A DNA stretch of 47,983 nucleotides from CAZOHG01 sp964579725 (GTDB lineage Bacteria; Zhuqueibacterota; JdFR-76; BMS3Abin05): contig CAZOHG010000027.1 of assembly GCA_964579725.1 (NCBI GenBank), positions 1-47,983 on the forward strand, read 5' to 3'. The notes below the pieces were generated by a model. That model ran no database searches, was not told the origin of the DNA, and worked only from the letters and a program-made list of their open reading frames with translations. Numbering within the stretch: position 1 is the first letter of the stretch; each line of letters starts with the position of its first letter. Both the position numbers and the translations under genes were made by a program. Below, one piece after another: positions 7,361 to 16,583 of the stretch.

Positions 7361-8632
7361 ATGAAACGCCTTCTGGTGGTGGCGTATTATTTTCCTCCGC
7401 TGGGAATGGGAGGCGTTCAGCGTGTGGTCAAATGGGCTAAATATTTGCCCCAGTTTGGGTGGGAACCCCACATTCTTTCGGTAAAACCCATTCGGTACTA
7501 CGCTTACGATTCGTCCCTGTTAGAGGAAATCCAAGGCATTTCCATTGACCGCACCGAATCCTGGGACCCTGCCCGACTTGCCGAGCGTTTTCTTCGAAAA
7601 AAGGCCCCCAGATCTTCCCCCAAATCCCCTTCGGTTTTTCCTGGGCAAACACGGGTGCGGCCATTTTTTCTGCCGGATTCCAAAATCGGCTGGTACCCTT
7701 TCGCCCGTAAATCGGGGATTCGTTTTATTCAAAAGATTCGTCCCGACGCCATTTTGACCACGTCGCCGCCATTAACGGCTCACCTCGTCGGACTTGAACT
7801 CAAGAAAAAATCGGCCCTTCCGTGGGTTGCAGATTTTAGAGATTACTGGCTTGGCGGCGAATACGTGCACGTTCCCACCCCTCTGCACGCCTATTTTCAC
7901 CGGCGTTGGGCACGGCAGGTCCTTAGACGGGCGGATGCCGTTGTGGCGATTTCCGAACCTATTTTGGAATCCCTTCGGATTTTCGAACCGAACGCGCCTT
8001 CTAAATTTCATTTTCTGCCCAATGGTTTTGATCCGGCGGATTTGAGGGATTTGAAACCCCTGAATTTTCCGAAGAAAACCCTTTTGTACCTGGGTACTCT
8101 GGGAGGCGCCAATCACCCCGGTCTTTTTTTTGAAGGACTTCGGCTTTTGGTCCGACAAAACAAGGCCGCATTGGAAGGCTGGGAAATTCTTTTTTGGGGG
8201 CAGCCCCTAAAAACCGTGGAAATTCCGGCAGAAATTCGGCCCTGGATTCGACGGGTGCCCTACACCTCCCATCGAGAAAGTTTGGCAGCTCTGTTGGGTG
8301 CGGCAGGACTGCTCTTTTTTCTGGCGCCGACCGTGAATCGGGGCATGGTAACCGGAAAAATATTTGAATACGTGGCGGCGGGACGTCCGATTTTTGCGGT
8401 GTTGCCGTCTGACACCGCAGCCGCTACAATTTTGGAACAGTACGGCTACGGAAAAACGGTCACAAAATTGAACGCACAGGCCGTTGCGCACCAGTTGGAG
8501 GAATTCCTCTCGGGCAAATTCAAACCGAGAAACGACTCCAAATGGAACGAACTAAAAGAATCCTTTTCGCGCAAAAAACAGACCGAAAAACTGGCCGCTA
8601 TTTTAGGAGATTTGGTCTCTCGTGAAAAATGA
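7361..8632 (+). CDS. Glycosyltransferase family 4-like protein
   Basis: A 423-residue GT-B-fold protein. It opens with KRLLVVAYYFPPLGMGGVQR, the usual start of family 4 glycosyltransferases, where the G-G loop contacts the sugar nucleotide. The acceptor half also contains ADAVVAISEP. The donor half has YLGTLGG near residue 245, and GKIFEYVAAGRPIFA near residue 330 takes the place of the usual E-x7-E nucleotide-sugar motif. Expected to act at the cytoplasmic face in surface glycan synthesis; donor and acceptor unknown. ATG 7361 fits the family start, although its upstream AAAGGA is far (about 14 nt). A TTG at 7292 is the alternative. It overlaps the next gene by 11 nt. Confidence 0.88.
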   Translation: MKRLLVVAYYFPPLGMGGVQRVVKWAKYLPQFGWEPHILSVKPIRYYAYDSSLLEEIQGISIDRTESWDPARLAERFLRKKAPRSSPKSPSVFPGQTRVRPFFLPDSKIGWYPFARKSGIRFIQKIRPDAILTTSPPLTAHLVGLELKKKSALPWVADFRDYWLGGEYVHVPTPLHAYFHRRWARQVLRRADAVVAISEPILESLRIFEPNAPSKFHFLPNGFDPADLRDLKPLNFPKKTLLYLGTLGGANHPGLFFEGLRLLVRQNKAALEGWEILFWGQPLKTVEIPAEIRPWIRRVPYTSHRESLAALLGAAGLLFFLAPTVNRGMVTGKIFEYVAAGRPIFAVLPSDTAAATILEQYGYGKTVTKLNAQAVAHQLEEFLSGKFKPRNDSKWNELKESFSRKKQTEKLAAILGDLVSREK

Positions 8633-9407
8633 AAGAAAGGACAGAAAAAAGCGCCCGCTGGCCATTGCTCACCGGGGGCTTCCCACCCGGTATTTGGAAA
8701 ACACACTGCCCAGCTTCCGCCACGCAATGGAATTGGGGGCGGACATGATCGAATTAGACGTGCAGGAGCTTCTTTCGGGTGAATTGGTGGTTTTTCACGA
8801 CTTTAATCTGGAGCGCCTTGCTCGCGATCCTCGCGAACTCACCGATCTAAACCTAACGCAGGTGAACGGAATTACCATTCAATCGTTTAAAAATAAGGCA
8901 TTGAAGCCGTCGAAAATTCCGCTTTTTCAAGATGTTCTGAATTCTTTGGACGACCACATTCAGGTGGACATTGAACTGAAAACTTTGTCCTGGCGGAAAA
9001 CGCCGCTGGCGGTCGACACGGTTCGGCTCATTGAAAAAATGGGACTCAACGGGCGCGTCATGGTGAGCTGTTTCAGTTACCCCCAACTGGTGTACGTTCG
9101 AAAATTGGATCCCACCATTCGTGTAGGATTTCTGACGGATTACCCGCGTGGCTATTTTGTGCTGGAACCGCTGATTCCCAAACGCTGGCGCCCGGACATT
9201 TTGGTGCTGAATTTCGCTCGTCTGAGCTCCAAATTGGTGGAGACTCTAAAAAGCCGGTACCAAATTTTCGTGTTTACCGTGGACAGGGTGGAAGACATGA
9301 GACGCCTGATCGAATGGGGCGTGGACGGAATTATTACCAACCAACTTGAACGATTAAAAAAACTTCTCGATGAGCAGTTTGGAAAAAATGAGGACAAACA
9401 GCCATGA
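8622..9407 (+). CDS. Glycerophosphodiester phosphodiesterase family protein
   Basis: A 261-residue TIM-barrel enzyme of the GDPD family, which splits glycerophosphodiesters to glycerol-3-phosphate and an alcohol. The signature residues are present: H17-R-G, E26-N-T, the metal ligands E44-x-D46 in GADMIELDV, and the catalytic H59-D. The barrel continues to a WGVDGIITN strand near the C-terminus, as in typical members. There is no signal peptide, so the protein should be cytoplasmic. The GTG start lies inside the end of the glycosyltransferase gene. The stop overlaps the polX start (ATGA). Confidence 0.93.
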   Translation: MKNERKDRKKRPLAIAHRGLPTRYLENTLPSFRHAMELGADMIELDVQELLSGELVVFHDFNLERLARDPRELTDLNLTQVNGITIQSFKNKALKPSKIPLFQDVLNSLDDHIQVDIELKTLSWRKTPLAVDTVRLIEKMGLNGRVMVSCFSYPQLVYVRKLDPTIRVGFLTDYPRGYFVLEPLIPKRWRPDILVLNFARLSSKLVETLKSRYQIFVFTVDRVEDMRRLIEWGVDGIITNQLERLKKLLDEQFGKNEDKQP

Positions 9408-11122
9408 AAAATCGCATGATTGCCGAGATGTTTGAAAAAATTGCGGACGTGCTGGAGTACCAGGGCGAAATTGCCTTTAAAGTGAATGCCTACCGCAAAG
9501 CGGCTCGTGTGATTCGCGACATGCAGGAAGATATTGAAGAGGTGTGGCGGGAAGGGCGACTCACGGAAATTCCGGGGATCGGCAAGGCTCTGGCTACTAA
9601 AATCGACGAGTACCTGACCACGGGGAATATGACAAAATACGAAGAGGTTGTGGGAAGTGTTCCGGCTGGACTCATTGAATTGTTGGAAATTCAAAATCTC
9701 GGACCCAAAACGGTGGCCCTTGCCAACAAGGAATTGGGCGTTGAAAGTTTGGCCGATCTCAAACGCGTCATTGCCGACGGCAGCCTGGCGCAACTGCCGG
9801 GAATGGGCCAAAAAAAAGTAGAAAATATTTTGAAGGGGATTGAACTGTACGAAAAGGCTCAGGAACGGATTTCCATTGGCGTGGCCCTGCCTTTGGTGGA
9901 GGAAATTATTGGTCAATTGAAAGAGAAAACAGGGCTCGACACCATTACCCACGCCGGTTCCGTTCGCCGAATGAAAGAAACCGTCGGCGACATTGACATT
10001 TTGGTTCAAACCGACCAGGGGGCTCAGGTGATTCAGCAGTTTGTTCACCTGCCGCAAGTCACCCGTATTTTGGCTGCCGGCGACACCAAGGGAAGCGTCA
10101 TTGTTGAGGACAGAATCCAGATCGACTTGCGAGCCATTCGCCGGGAATCTTTCGGAGCGGCACTCCAGTATTTTACCGGGTCGAAAGCGCACAATATTCA
10201 CCTCCGTGAAATTGCCAAAAAAGCTGGTCTCAAAGTGAACGAGTACGGCGTTTTTAGGGGGGAAGAGAAAATCGCAGGGGAAACCGAGGAAGAGGTGTAC
10301 GGCTCTCTAAATTTGGCCTGGATTCCGCCGGAAATGCGCGAAGACCGAGGCGAAATAGAATTGGCCGCGCGAAGGCAACTTCCGCAATTGATTGAATTGA
10401 ATGACATTCGGGGCGATTTGCACGTCCATTCCAAGTGGAGTGACGGAGGGGCCACCATTGAGGAAGTGGTTCGCGCGGCTTCGGCGCGCGGGTACGCCTA
10501 CATTGCCATTTGCGACCATTCCAAATCGGTAAAATACGCCCGTGGCCTGGAAGAAGAACGCGTTTGGCAGAAAGTGGAGGAGATTCGTGAAGTGCAAAAA
10601 AAATTCCCCCACATTAAAATTTTAGCCGGTACCGAGGTGGACATTCTGGCCGACGGCTCCCTGGATTATTCCGATGAGTTGTTGGCACAATTGGACATTG
10701 TGGTGGCGGCAGTGCACCAGGGTTTCAAGCAGCAGGTTACCGAACGGCTGCTTTCTGCAATGGAAAACCCTAACGTGTTGATTATTGCGCATCCGACGGG
10801 CCGATTAATTTCGAAGCGCGAAGGCTACGAAATGAAAATCGAAAAGGTTTTGAAAAAAGCCGCCGAAACAGGTACGGTGCTGGAAATTAATTCGTACTAC
10901 GACCGTTTGGATTTGTCCGATGTGAACGCACGCCGCGCCAAAGAAATGGGCGTTAAACTGGCGATTGACACAGACACACACCAGCTTTACCAATTGGACA
11001 TGATCAAATTGGGTGTGGGAGTGGCCCGCCGTGCCTGGCTAAAAGCGGAAGACGTGGTGAACACCTGGCCGTTGGAAAAACTTCTCGCCCTTCGGGATGC
11101 CAAGCGAAAAAAACAGGGTTAG
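9404..11122 (+). CDS. polX: DNA polymerase X family protein with C-terminal PHP domain (PolX)
   Basis: A 572-residue repair polymerase. Residues 1-90 form the 8-kDa-like domain with a helix-hairpin-helix (IPGIGKALATKI), and a second hairpin follows at LPGMGQKKVE. The palm has the GSVRR motif near residue 185 and GDIDIL near 195, with the third acidic residue in QIDLRA near 240. The PHP domain begins near residue 340 (HVHSKWSDG) and retains CDHS, GTEVDI, AAVHQ, HPTGR and DTDTH. In Bacillus and Thermus this domain gives 3'-5' exonuclease activity and metal binding. Length equals the bacterial PolX norm. It converges with gcvPA about 90 bp downstream. Confidence 0.96.
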   Translation: MKNRMIAEMFEKIADVLEYQGEIAFKVNAYRKAARVIRDMQEDIEEVWREGRLTEIPGIGKALATKIDEYLTTGNMTKYEEVVGSVPAGLIELLEIQNLGPKTVALANKELGVESLADLKRVIADGSLAQLPGMGQKKVENILKGIELYEKAQERISIGVALPLVEEIIGQLKEKTGLDTITHAGSVRRMKETVGDIDILVQTDQGAQVIQQFVHLPQVTRILAAGDTKGSVIVEDRIQIDLRAIRRESFGAALQYFTGSKAHNIHLREIAKKAGLKVNEYGVFRGEEKIAGETEEEVYGSLNLAWIPPEMREDRGEIELAARRQLPQLIELNDIRGDLHVHSKWSDGGATIEEVVRAASARGYAYIAICDHSKSVKYARGLEEERVWQKVEEIREVQKKFPHIKILAGTEVDILADGSLDYSDELLAQLDIVVAAVHQGFKQQVTERLLSAMENPNVLIIAHPTGRLISKREGYEMKIEKVLKKAAETGTVLEINSYYDRLDLSDVNARRAKEMGVKLAIDTDTHQLYQLDMIKLGVGVARRAWLKAEDVVNTWPLEKLLALRDAKRKKQG

Positions 11123-11212
11123 CCTGATTTTTCTTTGGAAAAGGGGAACCCTGCACGCTTTTCAGGAAAATCTTTTCTCGCTAAAAAGTCGAGTCGTACC
11201 GGAAAAATCCCC

Positions 11213-12553
11213 CTACAAAGTTTTAAGAGCTTCCGCAAAGCGATCCAATTCTTCCTTGGTGCGCTTTTCGGTCACGGCAACAAGCAAGGCATTGGGTAGC
11301 CCGTAGTCAAATTCCGACAGATCAATTCCGGCAAGCAGGCGCTCTTTCGCCAAAGCCGAAATTATTTCGGACACCGGTACCGGTGTGTGCAATACGAATT
11401 CCTTAAAAAACGGCCGGTCGAATTGAATACGAAACCCGGGAATTTCCGTGACCTTTTCGGCCAAATAATGACTTTTTTGAAGGCACTGTTCGGCGACTTC
11501 GCGAATGCCTTGTTTGCCGAGTAAAGAAAGGTACACCGTCGCGGCAAGGGCATTCAGAGAATTGTTGGTACAGATGTTCGAAGTGGCTTTTTCGCGTCGA
11601 ATGTGTTGCTCGCGGGTTTGGAGTGTCATGACGTAGCCGGGGCGACCTTCGGAATCCACCGTTTTGCCGATCAAACGGCCGGGCATCTTGCGAATAAACT
11701 CCTTTTTCACGGAAAAGAGCCCCAGGTAGGGGCCGCCGTAAGAGAGCGAATTGCCCAAAACCTGACCTTCGCCGGTAGCAATGTCCACATTGTAGCGGCC
11801 GGGTGGTTTGAGGAGTCCCAGCGAAATGGGGTCGGTGGATGTCACAAAAAGGGCGCCGCTGGCGTGGGCGAGAGATTCCAGAGTTTCCACTTCTTCCAAA
11901 AGGCCGAAAAAATTGGGGTGCTGGACAAGCACGGCGGCTGTGGTTTCGGAAACAGCCGCTTTTGCTTGTTCCAAATCCGTTGTGCCGGAAGCGTCCACAG
12001 AAATCTCGCGGATGGCAATATTTTGGCCGTGTAAGTACGTGCGCAGAACCTGCCGGTAAAAGGGATTGACCCCTTTTGAAACGACAATTTCAGGACGATT
12101 GGTAACGTGGTAGGCCATGAGTGCCGCTTCGGCCAAAGCGGAAGCCCCGTCGTACATCGAAGCGTTGGTCACGTCCATTTCGGTGAGATTGGAGATCAGA
12201 CTCTGGTATTCAAAGATTGCCTGAAGCGTACCCTGGCTCACCTCCGGCTGGTAGGGGGTGTAGGCCGTGTAAAATTCGGGGCGAAGCAAAATGTGGTCCA
12301 CCACGGCCGGAATGTAGTGATCGTACGCTCCCCCGCCTAAAAAACAGGCATAATCGTTTACCGAGGCATTTCTTTGGGAAATCTCCCGAAGCAATTTAAA
12401 TGCTTCCAATTCCGAAGCGGGATCCGGTAGATGAAACTTTTCCCGAAAACGTACCGCCTCAGGCACCGTTTCGAGCAACTCCTCAAATGATTCCACACCA
12501 ATGGCCTGGAGCATTTCCCGTTGCTCTTCCTCTGTATTTGGAAAGAACGGCAT
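11213..12553 (-). CDS. gcvPA: Glycine dehydrogenase (decarboxylating) subunit 1 (P-protein alpha)
   Basis: A 446-residue N-terminal half of split P-protein. The P-protein decarboxylates glycine with PLP and passes aminomethyl to the lipoyl arm of GcvH. Family phrases include FLGGGAYDHYIPA, YTPYQPEVSQGTLQ, NASMYDGASALAEA, GEGQVLG and REQHIRREKATSNICTN. The subunit carries the fold but not the PLP lysine, which lies in GcvPB. ATG 12553 follows AAAGGAG by 6 nt; an in-frame start 8 codons upstream is less likely. It is last in the minus-strand efp-acc-gcv run. Neither gcvPB nor gcvT is in the window, so the partner must be elsewhere. Confidence 0.95.
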   Translation of the reverse strand: MPFFPNTEEEQREMLQAIGVESFEELLETVPEAVRFREKFHLPDPASELEAFKLLREISQRNASVNDYACFLGGGAYDHYIPAVVDHILLRPEFYTAYTPYQPEVSQGTLQAIFEYQSLISNLTEMDVTNASMYDGASALAEAALMAYHVTNRPEIVVSKGVNPFYRQVLRTYLHGQNIAIREISVDASGTTDLEQAKAAVSETTAAVLVQHPNFFGLLEEVETLESLAHASGALFVTSTDPISLGLLKPPGRYNVDIATGEGQVLGNSLSYGGPYLGLFSVKKEFIRKMPGRLIGKTVDSEGRPGYVMTLQTREQHIRREKATSNICTNNSLNALAATVYLSLLGKQGIREVAEQCLQKSHYLAEKVTEIPGFRIQFDRPFFKEFVLHTPVPVSEIISALAKERLLAGIDLSEFDYGLPNALLVAVTEKRTKEELDRFAEALKTL

Positions 12554-12597
12554 GGCTGTCTCCTTTTGAGCTGACATTCCGGAAAGGAGTCAGCTTT

Positions 12598-12975
12598 TTA
12601 TTCAATCATGTTCTGATATTCTTCGGGCGAAAGAAGCGATTCCAATTCCTTGGGATCGGCAATTTTAATTTTCACAATCCAACCCTGCCCGTAGGGGTCT
12701 TGATTAATGAGTTGAGGGTTGGCATCCAGGTCGGAATTGACTTCGACAATTTCGCCGGAAACCGGAGCGAAGACGTCGGAAACGGTTTTGACCGCTTCGA
12801 TGCTTCCGAAAGGTTCCAATTGCTGCACATGATCGCCCACCTCGGGTAATTCAACGAAAATGACATCACCCAACTCGCCTTGGGCGTAATCGGTAATCCC
12901 GACGATGGCAACCTCGCCGTCCACATAAACCCATTCATGTTCTTCTGTATACAGCAGATCTTCGGGAATCTCCAT
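12598..12975 (-). CDS. gcvH: Glycine cleavage system H protein
   Basis: A 125-residue lipoyl carrier that shuttles the aminomethyl group between P, T and L proteins. K63 in SIEAVKTVSD is the lipoylation site. EEHEWV near the N-terminus and the LINQDPYGQGW loop are family hallmarks. Two ATG codons lie two residues apart (12981 and 12975); the ribosome binding site AGGAG is only 2 nt from the first and 8 nt from the second, so I chose 12975. It lies 44 nt upstream of gcvPA. Confidence 0.95.
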   Translation of the reverse strand: MEIPEDLLYTEEHEWVYVDGEVAIVGITDYAQGELGDVIFVELPEVGDHVQQLEPFGSIEAVKTVSDVFAPVSGEIVEVNSDLDANPQLINQDPYGQGWIVKIKIADPKELESLLSPEEYQNMIE

Positions 12976-13034
12976 TGCCATGGCTCCTCTATTAATCGTT
13001 TCGATTCGTTTGCTTCTCGGACTCGCTCAAAGAA

Positions 13035-14393
13035 TTAGCTTTTTGTTGAACTCTCCAATTCCTGAAGTGTTTCAATAAACCGAATGTCGTATTGTCCCGC
13101 CCGGAAGGCTTCGTTTTCCATGACCTTTTGGTGAAAGGGGATGGTGGTTCGGATGCCTTCAATGACAAATTCCTCCAAAGCCCGTTTCATGCGGACAATG
13201 GCCTCTTCTCGAGAACTGCCGTGGGCAATTAGTTTGGCCACCAATGAATCGTAATAAGGCGGAATTACATATTGGGCGTAGGCGTGTGTGTCCACACGAA
13301 CCCCCGGCCCGCCCGGGGCGTGGAAGTTTACAATCCGTCCTGGCGAAGGCATGAAATCCTTTTCGGGATTTTCGGCGTTGATTCGGCATTCAATAGCATG
13401 TCCGCGCATTTTGTACAAACGACGGGTACGTAATTTTTCGCCCGCCGCCACGCGAATTTGATCTTTCAACAAATCCACATCCATGACCATTTCGGTTACA
13501 GGGTGTTCCACCTGAATGCGCGTGTTCATTTCCATAAAATAGAATTTGCCGTCAGTATCCAGAAGAAATTCCATGGTACCGGCGCTGCTGTACCCGGCAT
13601 ATTTGGCGCCCTTCATCGCCAGTCGATTTAATTCCTTTCGCATTTCTTCCGAAACAGCGGCCGACGGAGATTCCTCAATCAGTTTTTGGTGCTTACGCTG
13701 GACGGAGCACTCTCGTTCCCCCAAAGCCATAATGTTGCCATGGTTGTCGCCCAAAATCTGGACTTCAATATGACGGGGGTGCTCAAAGAATTTTTCCATG
13801 TAAATGTCGCCGTTTCCAAAGGCCGCCACAGCCTCATTTTGCGCTGTTTGAAAAGCCTTTTCCATTTCGGCCGGTTCACGAACGATGCGCATACCCTTTC
13901 CGCCACCGCCCGCCGAGGCTTTTAGAATAATGGGGTAGCCAACGTCCTCTGCCATTTCTTTTGCCGCATCTGCCGAATGTAGCACCCCTTCGCTTCCGGG
14001 GATTACCGGAAGTCCGGCTTGTTTCATGGTCTCTTTAGCGAGGGCTTTGTTGCCCATTTTTTCGATCATTTCGGGCGTTGGCCCGATAAATTGAATGTTG
14101 CAAGACCGGGCGACTTCTGCAAAATGGGCGTTCTCGGCCAAAAATCCGTAGCCGGGGTGAATGGCGTCCGCGTTGGTTACTTCGGCGGCGCTAATAATGC
14201 GCGGGACGTTCAAATAACTTTCGGAGCTTTGCGGCGGCCCAATGCAAACAGCTTCGTCTGCAAATCGGACAGCCAGAGAATCGGCGTCGGCTTCCGAGTA
14301 CACGGCGACGGTTTGAATGCCCAATTCTTTACACGCGCGAATAATTCGAAGGGCTATTTCACCCCGGTTGGCAATGAGAATTTTTTTAAACAA
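13035..14393 (-). CDS. accC: Acetyl-CoA carboxylase biotin carboxylase subunit
   Basis: A 452-residue ATP-grasp enzyme that carboxylates the biotin on AccB, the first half-reaction of malonyl-CoA synthesis for fatty acids. It starts FKKILIANRGEIALRIIRAC, with GGGGKGMR as the glycine-rich ATP lid, ERECSVQRKHQK, and MEMNTRIQVEHPVTE around the catalytic metal and bicarbonate site. Length matches E. coli AccC (449). The start codon is TTG, with GAGGAG 7 nt upstream. It lies 29 nt after accB in the classic accB-accC order. Confidence 0.97.
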   Translation of the reverse strand: MFKKILIANRGEIALRIIRACKELGIQTVAVYSEADADSLAVRFADEAVCIGPPQSSESYLNVPRIISAAEVTNADAIHPGYGFLAENAHFAEVARSCNIQFIGPTPEMIEKMGNKALAKETMKQAGLPVIPGSEGVLHSADAAKEMAEDVGYPIILKASAGGGGKGMRIVREPAEMEKAFQTAQNEAVAAFGNGDIYMEKFFEHPRHIEVQILGDNHGNIMALGERECSVQRKHQKLIEESPSAAVSEEMRKELNRLAMKGAKYAGYSSAGTMEFLLDTDGKFYFMEMNTRIQVEHPVTEMVMDVDLLKDQIRVAAGEKLRTRRLYKMRGHAIECRINAENPEKDFMPSPGRIVNFHAPGGPGVRVDTHAYAQYVIPPYYDSLVAKLIAHGSSREEAIVRMKRALEEFVIEGIRTTIPFHQKVMENEAFRAGQYDIRFIETLQELESSTKS

Positions 14394-14422
14394 AGGGAAA
14401 CTCCTCGTGTCGACGTCAGCAA

Positions 14423-14926
14423 TTAGTCGGGTTCTACCAAAAACAGCAGTTGATTGTATTCCACAGGCTTGCCGTTTTCCACAAGAATGTCGGCTATTTT
14501 CCCGCTCACTTCCGATTCGATTTCATTCATGAGTTTCATGGCTTCAATAATGCACAAAATGGTTCCCTTTTCTATGTGATCGCCGATTTTTACATAGGGT
14601 TCGGCGTCGGGAGCGGGGGCGCGGTAAAACGTCCCGACCATGGGGGAACGAATTTCAATGAGATTTTCCTTTTTTGCCGGTTCCGAAGCGGGAGCAGGTG
14701 CAGCCTCGGGTGCAGGAGCAGGAGGGGGAGCGGGAGCGGCTTGTACGGGAGGCGGAGGGGGCGGAGCCACGGCGGGCACCGCTTGGACGGTCACCGTGTT
14801 GGCGGTTCCATTGTTCGATCCCCCTTTAATAATCCTGACTTTTTGACCCCACCGAGAAACTTCGAGTTCGCTGATATCGCTTTGTTCAACGATTTTGACC
14901 AATTCGCGAATTTCAGATGCTTTCAT
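14423..14926 (-). CDS. accB: Acetyl-CoA carboxylase biotin carboxyl carrier protein
   Basis: A 167-residue carrier. The N-terminal 35 residues form the helical docking region. A long Pro/Ala linker (about 50-85, including a run of seven prolines less one) acts as a flexible hinge. The biotinyl domain ends the protein, with K131 in the E-A-M-K-L motif as the biotinylation site. The GAGGAGGT ribosome binding site is strong. It sits between efp and accC, an arrangement seen in many bacteria. Confidence 0.97.
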   Translation of the reverse strand: MKASEIRELVKIVEQSDISELEVSRWGQKVRIIKGGSNNGTANTVTVQAVPAVAPPPPPPVQAAPAPPPAPAPEAAPAPASEPAKKENLIEIRSPMVGTFYRAPAPDAEPYVKIGDHIEKGTILCIIEAMKLMNEIESEVSGKIADILVENGKPVEYNQLLFLVEPD

Positions 14927-14951
14927 AGTACCTCCTCAATTTGTCCGGCGC

Positions 14952-15509
14952 TTAAACCCGTTCCACGTACGTACCGGTTCGGGTGTCAATTTTCAACACA
15001 TCGCCTTCTTCAATGAAAAGCGGCACCTGAACGACGGCACCCGTTTCCAATTTGGCGGGTTTGGTGGCACCGGACACGGTGTCTCCTTTGATTCCAGGCT
15101 CGGTTTCGATGACCTGAAGCTCCACAAAGAATGGTAACTCAATCCCAACTGCGTCGCTGCCATGAAAAAGAATGTCCACGTTTTCTCCCTCTTTCAGAAA
15201 ATTCTGGGCATCACTGATCAAATCGGCATTGACGGCCACCTGTTCGTAGGTCTCGTTGTCCATAAAATAAAAAAGGTCGCCGTCACGGTACAGGTATTGC
15301 ATTTGTTTCGTTTCCACCCGCACGTCGTTTACTTTCTCGTCAGCCCGAAAGGTACGTTCAATCACGCGGCCGGTTTGGAGATTTTTGATTTTGGTCCGAA
15401 CAAAGGCGCCTCCTTTGCCCGGCTGAACATGTTGAAATTCCACGACCTGCCAAAGATTGTTGTCAATATTGAGAACCATTCCATTTCGAATTTGCGAAGC
15501 CTGAGCCAT
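14952..15509 (-). CDS. efp: Elongation factor P
   Basis: A 185-residue translation factor that enters the ribosomal E site and relieves stalling at polyproline stretches. The KOW-like first domain has QPGKGGAFVR; K32 is at the loop tip that is modified in some bacteria. The C-terminal OB domain ends with the usual IDTRTGTYVERV. It is the first gene of the minus-strand run, with GGAGGAAATTC before its ATG. Its neighbour accB contains a polyproline tract, a possible EF-P-dependent message, although that link is inference. Confidence 0.97.
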   Translation of the reverse strand: MAQASQIRNGMVLNIDNNLWQVVEFQHVQPGKGGAFVRTKIKNLQTGRVIERTFRADEKVNDVRVETKQMQYLYRDGDLFYFMDNETYEQVAVNADLISDAQNFLKEGENVDILFHGSDAVGIELPFFVELQVIETEPGIKGDTVSGATKPAKLETGAVVQVPLFIEEGDVLKIDTRTGTYVERV

Positions 15510-15579
15510 GAATTTCCTCCGAATTATTTGCGAAAAGAAAGTTTGTCCTAAAATCCCCTATTTTTCTGAAAACGTTGAA

Positions 15580-15608
15580 AATATAATAGTGTTTGAACTA
15601 AAAGTCAA
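15580..15608 (-). promoter_or_regulatory. Strong sigma-70-type promoter for the efp-acc-gcv run
   Basis: On the minus strand, TTGACT (15608-15603), a 17-bp spacer, TATATT (15585-15580). Transcription should begin near 15573, giving a leader of about 65 nt before efp. The hexamers and spacing match the promoter at 535-563. Confidence 0.75.
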
Positions 15609-15732
15609 CAAAATTTTCGGAGATTTTCTTTGCGGGGAACGAAGAGCGAGGATCTCACAAAAAGGGAATCGATCCAATGGAAACGGGGAAAAAACAGCCC
15701 TGGTTGCTTAGTTGAGCCATTTCGGCTTGATT

Positions 15733-15760
15733 TTGACCCCGATTTTTGTTAACCTTTAAT
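15733..15760 (+). promoter_or_regulatory. Possible promoter for the PAP2 phosphatase gene
   Basis: TTGACC at 15733-15738, a 16-bp spacer and TTTAAT at 15755-15760. It lies about 160 nt before the GTG start. Confidence 0.4.
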
Positions 15761-15918
15761 GCAAATCGAAATGCAAACAAGCGGTTCAGACAGAAATGAC
15801 ACGGCACTTGTTTTTGGATGGACTGGCCAATTTTGTACCGCGGGGAACTTCAAAAGCTGGAAAAGCAAAAAAGCAAGAGTATCCCCAAAAAAGGTGACCG
15901 ACTGTTTCGGAGAAGTGT

Positions 15919-16509
15919 GTGCTTCCTTTTCTCACGAAAATAGACACGCAGATTTTTAATCTGTTCAATCAGCAGTTGACCAATCCTGTTTTCGATTGGC
16001 TCATGCCGTTTTTGACCAATTTAAATCATTGGAAAATTCCGATTGTGCTTGTTTGGCTGGCTTTGCTCATTTGGGGCGGACGAAAAGGACGCGCGGCAGC
16101 TTTGCTCCTGATTGTGACGCTTGTGCTAAGTGATCAAACGAGCAGTGCGCTTTTAAAACCGCTTGTGCACCGCATCCGACCGTGCCATGTTGTGAAAAGC
16201 GTTCGCCTTTTGGTGGGCTGCTCGGGAAGTTTTTCGTTCCCCTCGTCCCACGCCACCAACAGCATGGCGGCTGCCCGACTTTTTGCGGGATTTTACCCCC
16301 GCTACCGGTGGTATTTTTACGGGTTGGCTTTGACCATCGCCTACACCCGCGTGTACGTGGGCGTTCACTACCCGTTGGATGTTCTGGCCGGAGCTGTTTT
16401 GGGCTTTTTAGTCGGCTGGCTGGTGGTGTGGGCATACCGACAATTTTTGAGGTCGTGGGTCGAAAAAGAAGGCTCTCCCGAAGGAACGCCGGACGCTGCC
16501 TCCCGTTAA
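15919..16509 (+). CDS. PAP2 family membrane phosphatase (undecaprenyl-diphosphatase-like)
   Basis: A 196-residue integral membrane protein with five to six hydrophobic segments. All three lipid-phosphatase motifs are complete: K80-PLVHRI-R87-P88, P108-S-S-H111, and the T-R144-x5-H150-YPLD154 motif. Members of this size (PgpB/BcrC group) dephosphorylate undecaprenyl pyrophosphate or phosphatidylglycerol phosphate at the periplasmic face. The substrate cannot be settled from motifs alone. GTG 15919 has GGAG 6 nt upstream. The gene stands alone and converges on the methionine-lyase-like gene. Confidence 0.92.
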   Translation: MLPFLTKIDTQIFNLFNQQLTNPVFDWLMPFLTNLNHWKIPIVLVWLALLIWGGRKGRAAALLLIVTLVLSDQTSSALLKPLVHRIRPCHVVKSVRLLVGCSGSFSFPSSHATNSMAAARLFAGFYPRYRWYFYGLALTIAYTRVYVGVHYPLDVLAGAVLGFLVGWLVVWAYRQFLRSWVEKEGSPEGTPDAASR

Positions 16510-16583
16510 GTCGGGCGTCGAATCGCAATCGGCAATGGGCGCCTGGGAGGATTTTTCCCGCGAACGCCCGGCGATTTTTATCG

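Larger units (their letters stand above)
15510..15918. other. Divergent promoter region between efp and the PAP2 gene
   Basis: The spacer carries a strong minus-strand promoter (15580-15608) for the efp run and a weaker plus-strand promoter (15733-15760). A 66-codon open frame at 15759-15959 has no ribosome binding site and overlaps the PAP2 start in another frame, so I do not call it a gene. The untranslated leader before the PAP2 gene would be about 150 nt; no convincing fold was seen. Confidence 0.5.

Noticed and set aside
9152..10201. 349-codon minus-strand open frame
   Set aside because: It lies antisense to the glycerophosphodiesterase and polX genes, which have full motifs; it mirrors their codon pattern.
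15759..15959. 66-codon plus-strand open frame before the PAP2 gene
   Set aside because: No ribosome binding site, polar random composition, and overlap with the PAP2 start in another frame.
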